Assembly (NCBI GenBank): GCA_036501345.1 | Contig: DASYAN010000498.1 | Span: 1 to 10,602 of the forward strand | Length of the DNA stretch: 10,602 nt | Direction of reading: 5' to 3' | Origin: DASYAN01 sp036501345 | GTDB taxonomy: Bacteria > Chloroflexota > Ktedonobacteria > Ktedonobacterales > Ktedonobacteraceae | In this document: positions 7,124 to 10,602 of the stretch, one piece after another | How the letters are laid out: each line of letters starts with the position of its first letter | How positions within the stretch are numbered: the first letter of the stretch is position 1 | Program-made: the position numbers and the translations under genes | The notes under the pieces: generated by a model | The model's database searches: none | What the model was told of the DNA's origin: nothing | What the model saw: only the letters and a program-made list of their open reading frames with translations

Positions 7124-7297
7124 ATGAACATCGTGATTCCCTCAACCATTGAGAGAAGGACTCTCAGTCTCATGCTCTTTATATTACTCAGTGAACTACA
7201 AGGTCGCTACACGCACCCAGTCACGGGACGAGAAGAGAGATCCGTACATCCATTTTTGAACGGGCCTCCTTCCTGTTTTCATTCACTCGGAAAATAA
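7124..7297 (+). CDS. Possible small third gene of the operon, 57 aa
   Basis: The frame is open from an ATG at 7124 with TAAGGAGC just upstream; spacing to the core SD is short (one to three bases), so initiation would be weak. An in-frame ATG at 7091 within the previous gene gives a 68-residue alternative. The product starts with a hydrophobic stretch (LSLMLFILLSEL) and ends in a polar PVTGREERSVHP segment. Its last 19 bases overlap the end of the convergent 7279 gene. No family is recognised and it may not be translated. Confidence 0.25.
   Translation: MNIVIPSTIERRTLSLMLFILLSELQGRYTHPVTGREERSVHPFLNGPPSCFHSLGK
7148..7168 (+). terminator. Stem-loop after the 6760 gene, possible weak terminator
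   Basis: ATTGAGAG (7148-7155) pairs with CTCTCAGT (7161-7168), with one G-U wobble, around the loop AAGGA. It lies 38 bases after the stop of the 6760 gene. The following CTCATGCTCTTTAT is only a poor U-tract, so intrinsic termination would be inefficient; the hairpin could instead be an RNA-protecting 3' structure. Confidence 0.3.
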
Positions 7298-7971
7298 TCA
7301 GTGTCAACTGTCTCATTTGAGCTGTCAGAGTTACCGAAAAACATGCCAAGGACTCCATCGGCTTCATCGGCCACCTCTGTCACCGCAGTAAACTGGACCG
7401 CCTCTGTCTGCTGGTTCGTCTGCATCATCTGCCCGTTGGAGAACAACGCAGCTTCTGGAGCAGGAGTAAACGTTCCCGCATGTATTCGTACACTCTGGAT
7501 CGTTTCATTGAGCCCAGCGATGATGCGACGATATTCGGCAAGCAAGGTGGGAACGACTCCGTGATGGAGGGCAAAACTGATCAGGCCATCAATATCTGCA
7601 CGCAGCAATTCCGCCAAGCGTTCTCCTTGGTAGAGACCATAGAGGCCATCTTCGCCCGGAGCACCAAGGGCCGTATCCACATGGACTCCCCGCTCATATT
7701 GTTTTCTGACTGTATCACCTAGGTCTGAGCCACGTTGGGCAACAACTGCTTCCGTCTGCCTAACATCGATAGCACGCAGGCGGTTATGCTTCAAGACTAG
7801 CGCTTCATTCTTCTTCTTACGAGGAGGCAGGTTGGAACGCCCGGTGAGAGGCTCCTCTTGCTCTCCTGCTTCTTCCCATTGGTTGGCTGGTGTCGCTTGT
7901 GAGCTTTGAGAGGTGCCTGTCTGTGCAAGCACCTCATTGCCCGTGGATATCTCTTCTGGAAGGTTTTCCAT
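7279..7971 (-). CDS. Putative partner of the actin-like ATPase (ParR-position protein), 230 aa
   Basis: The gene starts 10 bases after the actin-like gene on the same strand. Its ribosome binding site AAGGGGAT overlaps the upstream TAA stop, so the two are translated together. Residues 1-45 are Gln/Glu/Ser-rich and probably disordered. A very basic patch follows (PPRKKKNEALVLKHNRLRAI, 49-68), then a folded helical core to about 165 (DLGDTVRKQYERGV, GLYQGERLAELLRADIDGL, LLAEYRRIIAGLNETIQSV). The tail is acidic and disordered, ending in DYFPSE. In type II (ParMRC) partition loci the gene after parM encodes ParR, a DNA-binding adaptor joining filaments to the centromere. Position, basic patch and acidic tail fit that role, but I see no clear ribbon-helix-helix signature, so the role is inferred. 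Confidence 0.65.
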   Translation of the reverse strand: MENLPEEISTGNEVLAQTGTSQSSQATPANQWEEAGEQEEPLTGRSNLPPRKKKNEALVLKHNRLRAIDVRQTEAVVAQRGSDLGDTVRKQYERGVHVDTALGAPGEDGLYGLYQGERLAELLRADIDGLISFALHHGVVPTLLAEYRRIIAGLNETIQSVRIHAGTFTPAPEAALFSNGQMMQTNQQTEAVQFTAVTEVADEADGVLGMFFGNSDSSNETVDTDYFPSE

Positions 7972-7981
7972 CGCTATCCCC

Positions 7982-9298
7982 TTAATACGAGCTGCGCAGG
8001 ATGCTGTGTCTGCGCTTGGAGAGATTCAAGAGCCAGTAAATACCAGCCACATTGGCGATCCGAGCCACCTCTGGGGCCAAGACCTTGGTCAAGTTTTTGG
8101 GCCGATGCCTCGTCTGCTCCTTAATCTGTTCGCTCAGATCAATAGCTCCGCCTCCAGTAAAAGCGAAGACACTATCGATGTTTGGGTGATTGGCCATCAT
8201 GGTCCGGATTAACTGCCCTCCCTCCTTATCCTTATACGCCTTGATTAACTGTCGGCCACGCTCGATTTCGGCGTGATCATCTAAGGGCATTCCACCAATT
8301 TTGACCTCTCCCGTTCTCATCATGTCCAAAGCCTGAGCATAAGAAGGAGGGTCCATCATTGGGAAGTTGCCTGGCTGCCGCAGATAGGCCCCCATCTCTC
8401 GGACAATCCGTGAAATGCCGTCGGTGACCTTGACGCCTGAAACGCGGATGTTTTTGCCAATGCGCCGAACAGTGACATCATGACCATCATAAAAGCCAAC
8501 GTCGAACCAGTTCCACATCGGCACATTGGGGTTGAGGGAACGGCCCAAGATATCGGTATCAAAGGCATAGTGCGAACCAAACGTCTGAGGGATGGCGGCA
8601 GTGATCTCCACGATTCGGATCTCATAGCGTTCCACCTTATTGCGCCAGATCACGAATGGTTGTAGACCCAGCATAAAGGCATCTTGAACCCGTGGATCAA
8701 CCCCCTTCTCGACGGAGACTTCTTCGTTGCGTGCTCCTGGACAGATACACACACAGTGGGTCCCTGGTCCGTAGCCAGATGCATGTAACGTGCGAACGAT
8801 GCAGGCACGGTTGAAGTTGATAAAACGTGGGTCCGACCAGCGCCCGAACGTCGGGCCGATCGGTAGGTCCTGTTGGATATCGGCATACTCTCCAATTCGG
8901 AAGATGGCAGAGCATGTGCCATCAGGGTTCTCAATGTGCCAGAACTCACCTAGCTCCCCAGTACTATAGATGAGGTTGGAAGCTTCTTCTTCATAGACTG
9001 ATGGCGTCTCGGTGATCACTGCTTGATGGGTAAAAAAGTGCAAAGCCATGGCTCGCGTGCAACTATTGCCATTTTCGATGGCCAGTTCGATCACTGGGAT
9101 GGTCATGGTTCCTGTGGCTGTGGCAAGATCAGAGGCAAACTCTCCAGTGATTGGTTGGCCTGTCGATAGCATGAACGGACGAGCTTCATAGATCATTCCA
9201 AGCACTGACTCCTTGTCGAGTCCAACCTGCGTTGCCTCTTTCGTACCGGGCAAGGAAGATGTGACGAGCCCTGTTTGCTGCCAAGACGGCTGTGTCAT
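7982..9298 (-). CDS. ParM/StbA-like actin-fold ATPase
   Basis: A 438-residue protein, longer than the usual ParM of about 320, with about 65 extra residues at the N-terminus. The ATG is preceded by AAAGGA with a nine-base spacer. Actin-fold nucleotide motifs appear in order: a phosphate-1-like IELAIENGNSCTRA (70-83) in which Glu75 replaces the usual Asp; a middle CVCICPGARNEEV (182-194); a phosphate-2 loop WFDVGFYDGHDVTV (264-277); and an adenosine motif VFAFTGGGAIDL (377-388). The C-terminal LAPEVARIANVAGIYWL (407-423) matches the 'p..aNa.G' helix that closes actin-like proteins. ParM-type ATPases polymerise and push plasmid copies apart; that role here is inferred from the fold, the paired downstream gene and the repeat cluster upstream. 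Alternative roles for bacterial actin-like proteins include phage or element positioning. It is divergent from the winged-helix regulator. Confidence 0.8.
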   Translation of the reverse strand: MTQPSWQQTGLVTSSLPGTKEATQVGLDKESVLGMIYEARPFMLSTGQPITGEFASDLATATGTMTIPVIELAIENGNSCTRAMALHFFTHQAVITETPSVYEEEASNLIYSTGELGEFWHIENPDGTCSAIFRIGEYADIQQDLPIGPTFGRWSDPRFINFNRACIVRTLHASGYGPGTHCVCICPGARNEEVSVEKGVDPRVQDAFMLGLQPFVIWRNKVERYEIRIVEITAAIPQTFGSHYAFDTDILGRSLNPNVPMWNWFDVGFYDGHDVTVRRIGKNIRVSGVKVTDGISRIVREMGAYLRQPGNFPMMDPPSYAQALDMMRTGEVKIGGMPLDDHAEIERGRQLIKAYKDKEGGQLIRTMMANHPNIDSVFAFTGGGAIDLSEQIKEQTRHRPKNLTKVLAPEVARIANVAGIYWLLNLSKRRHSILRSSY

Positions 9299-9333
9299 AA
9301 GTGTGAATCCTTTCTGTGTTTGCTTGAGTGCGC

Positions 9334-9430
9334 GTACCTAATACAACACACTACGTACCTATTTGATACTAGTTTATCAGAATTTACGGCATTTTGCTAG
9401 TTTATCGTCAAAATAGTACCTAAGTACATA
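9334..9430. repeat. GTACCTA repeats upstream of the actin-like gene, candidate centromere/operator
   Basis: GTACCTA occurs at 9334-9340, 9355-9361 and 9416-9422, and a variant GTACATA at 9424-9430. Spacings are 21, 61 and 8 bases; the first two are near whole helical turns. The copy at 9416 continues as GTACCTAAGTAC, nearly palindromic. The cluster begins about 36 bases before the actin-like ATG, where ParMRC systems carry parC direct repeats that are also the operator. Confidence 0.5.
9369..9406. repeat. Direct repeat CTAGTTTATC, two copies
   Basis: CTAGTTTATC lies at 9369-9378 and 9397-9406, 28 bases apart, nested between the second and third GTACCTA copies. Being interleaved with the other repeat family makes a multi-site protein-binding array more likely than chance. 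Confidence 0.5.
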
Positions 9431-9745
9431 CAATGGGGTATGATTTGGGACACAAGGATGTGATTTTTCACTGCTGAGAGAGACGGCTCTCTTCTCGGAC
9501 GATGATCGTGCCTCGAAATAAGAAATGATGAGCATTGGTGTCTTTCTTACGCGACTCATGATGTTACTCACAGCCGATTTGCGAGCAGACAGGATGAACT
9601 GCTCAATACTGTTGGCCAAGGGCTCTTCTTCAAGCAGAAAGGGAGCCAACGTCCAGGGAAATGCTTCCAGAAACCGCCTCAGTTGGCACCATCTTCGCAC
9701 TTTTTGACGGATGTGCCAACAACAATAGTTCCCTATCGTACTACA
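9431..9745. other. Regulatory or remnant stretch without a supported gene
   Basis: This lies between the actin-like operon and the divergent regulator. A minus-strand frame is open over 9377-9766, but its start is a TTG without a ribosome binding site. Part of its translation (LRRFLEAFPWTLAPFLLEEE) looks protein-like, so it could be the decayed end of an older gene. A short inverted repeat AGAGAG-ACGG-CTCTCT lies at 9477-9492, and a larger one at 9682-9720 is listed separately. Confidence 0.35.
9682..9720. repeat. Perfect 8-bp inverted repeat
   Basis: GTTGGCAC (9682-9689) and GTGCCAAC (9713-9720) are exact inverted copies. With one bulged base (C9690) the stem extends by ATC/GAT (9691-9693 with 9710-9712), leaving a 16-base loop that contains TTTTT. 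It is too far from any stop codon to be a clear terminator. A binding site or the remnant end of an element is possible. Confidence 0.4.
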
Positions 9746-9782
9746 CTTGTTGTTTACAAGCACCAATGAGGTCTGTTATTGT
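9746..9782 (+). promoter_or_regulatory. Putative promoter and overlapping palindrome for the winged-helix gene
   Basis: TTTACA (9753-9758), an 18-base spacer, then TATTGT (9777-9782) with TG at 9774-9775 as an extended -10. The -35 lies inside the inverted repeat CTTGT-TGTTT-ACAAG (9746-9760), a plausible operator for autoregulation. The leader would be about 40 nt. Confidence 0.4.
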
Positions 9783-9828
9783 AGAGAGAGAACGAAAGGT
9801 CTATTGAATACGCGAGGAAGTGAGGCTC

Positions 9829-9874
9829 ATGAACACGGGTTCATCTTCCATGGAGCAGCAGACTGCTTCCATGG
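9829..9874 (+). promoter_or_regulatory. Two inverted repeats covering the start codon of the winged-helix gene
   Basis: ATGAAC (9829-9834) pairs with GTTCAT (9839-9844) and includes the start codon. Next, CCATGGAGCAG (9848-9858) pairs with CTGCTTCCATGG (9863-9874) with one bulged base and a CAGA loop. Two direct repeats overlap these: TTCCATGG at 9846 and 9867 (21 bases apart) and GGTTCATC at 9838 and 9873. This could be an operator or an mRNA structure limiting initiation. Confidence 0.4.
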
Positions 9875-10269
9875 TTCATCAACACCTGGAGCACGATCTG
9901 GAGCATGTGAGAGATATTCACACGCGGCTCTTGCTAGTAGATGGTCCCACATGGATCGGACATGAGATCAAACAGAGTGACGATGCCAAGGCGGTCATCA
10001 TCGATCGCACCCTGATCCTGTGCAGATCAAAAGTGGAATATCAGACCCTCATGCGGCTTCTGCAAGATCCCATGAAGTGTGTTCCTTTTCGTGACCTGAT
10101 GACATCATTCAACCCCGAACGAGATCGCGAGGCCCTAGGCAAGCGCATCCAGAAGATCCGGCGCAAACTTCCTGCGGACCTGATGATTCACTGTGAGATC
10201 GGTCAAGGTTATGTGCTCCGTGAAAAGTCTCAGAACAATGAGCATGAGATCCAAGGCAGAGACCAGTAG
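9829..10269 (+). CDS. OmpR/PhoB-type winged-helix DNA-binding protein without receiver domain
   Basis: A 146-residue protein if started at the ATG at 9829, which has AGGAAG eight bases upstream; the in-frame GTG at 9820 has its SD too close. Residues ~56-131 match the transcriptional-regulator C-terminal winged helix: AVIIDRTLILCRSKVEYQTLM (the 'l.Lt..E..lL' part), a short helix pair with PFRDLMTSF, a recognition-helix region DREALGKRIQKIRRKL, and a wing ending in GQGYVL. The N-terminal 55 residues (Gln/His-rich, with HDLEHVRDIHTRLLLV) are not a receiver domain and carry no phosphoacceptor. It probably acts as a phosphorylation-independent repressor or activator. It is divergent from the actin-like cassette across a repeat-rich region, so it may regulate that cassette and itself. 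No downstream gene on its strand is convincing. Confidence 0.8.
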   Translation: MNTGSSSMEQQTASMVHQHLEHDLEHVRDIHTRLLLVDGPTWIGHEIKQSDDAKAVIIDRTLILCRSKVEYQTLMRLLQDPMKCVPFRDLMTSFNPERDREALGKRIQKIRRKLPADLMIHCEIGQGYVLREKSQNNEHEIQGRDQ

Positions 10270-10602
10270 GGCTCTTACCGGGTATCTGGATTTCGATCCT
10301 CATGGCTCTCCCCACCTTTGATGAAGATGATTGTTGTATTCTCTCACATATTCTGGAACATCCTTCTGTACCATTCGCGTCACTTGGCTACCAATCTAGC
10401 TATTCCTCTCAATCATCAAAATCTGGGGGATGTCACAGGGATCACGACCTCTACATGTTCTGACAGGGCCAACGCATCTAAATAATGATATTTGGAGTAA
10501 GTAGTGTATTAATCAATTTTTTAGTCTAAGCATTAGAAAATGATAGAATATGCATGCTTCCGACTCACATAGATAGAGACATCTTTCCCAGTCTCGATGG
10601 AT
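10270..10602. other. Right-hand stretch without a convincing gene
   Basis: A 53-codon plus-strand frame starts at ATG 10302 and ends at 10463 (MALPTFDEDDCCILSHILEH...), 32 bases after the winged-helix gene, but has only a weak GGAT upstream and a Ser-rich tail, so it is doubtful. From about 10480 on the DNA becomes A/T-rich. TAGAAT at 10544-10549 could be a -10 for a gene beyond the right edge, without a good -35. On the minus strand a frame of 22 codons is open from the edge and could be the end of an outside gene. Confidence 0.35.

Noticed and set aside
7301..8212. Plus-strand open frames across the actin-like cassette
   Set aside because: They are shadows of the two minus-strand genes, which have clear start signals and recognisable motifs.
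9334..9430. CRISPR array
   Set aside because: Repeat units are only 7-10 bases, spacings are irregular and no cas gene is present.
9477..9492. AGAGAG-ACGG-CTCTCT hairpin as an intrinsic terminator
   Set aside because: It lies far from any gene end, has no adjacent T-run, and the purine/pyrimidine arms are low in complexity.
9377..9766. 129-codon minus-strand open frame upstream of the actin-like gene
   Set aside because: Its first codon is TTG with no ribosome binding site, the 3' end overlaps the repeat array, and I cannot match it to any family. A decayed gene end remains possible.

Overview
The window looks like accessory DNA from a Ktedonobacteria-type member of the Chloroflexota. This is a judgement from protein style only: stand-alone winged-helix and excisionase-like regulators, short overlapping hypothetical genes, and a large STAND ATPase beside plasmid-type partition genes. 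No rRNA, tRNA or universal marker is present to confirm it. Base composition is moderate throughout, with no strong compositional break visible by eye.

Left part (1-5117). The 3' end of an unrecognised gene runs in from the left edge and stops at 671. After a 240-base gap holding a good promoter comes the dominant feature, a 1401-residue protein (912-5117). It joins an N-terminal Cap4/DUF4297-like PD-(D/E)XK nuclease domain to a STAND-type P-loop ATPase and a C-terminal half of about 870 residues that I cannot assign. This is the layout of antiviral STAND (Avs-like) defence proteins, and it appears to be a single-gene system.

Middle part (5118-7297). On the minus strand lie a small Cys-containing ORF (5204-5446), possibly coupled to an 11-codon leader, and a 180-residue protein (5780-6322) fusing an excisionase/MerR-like helix-turn-helix to what looks like an ABM-type dimeric alpha/beta-barrel domain. 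Divergent from it is a two- or three-gene operon of small hypotheticals (6551-6769, 6760-7110, perhaps 7124-7297). Two back-to-back promoters are separated by a perfect 7+7 inverted repeat that touches both -35 elements, a likely shared operator.

Right part (7279-10602). A minus-strand pair encodes a ParM/StbA-like actin ATPase (7982-9298) and, 10 bases downstream, a 230-residue partner (7279-7971) in the position of a ParR-type adaptor. Upstream of the actin gene is a repeat-rich segment (about 9334-9430) that could be its centromere and operator. Divergent from this cassette is a receiver-less OmpR-type winged-helix protein (9829-10269) whose first codons lie in two inverted repeats. The last 330 bases hold no convincing gene.

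Together the right and middle parts resemble the maintenance and regulation module of a plasmid or integrated plasmid-like element, with the STAND-nuclease gene as a defence cargo. That link is inferred from position; no integrase, transposase, attachment site or replication gene is visible in the window.
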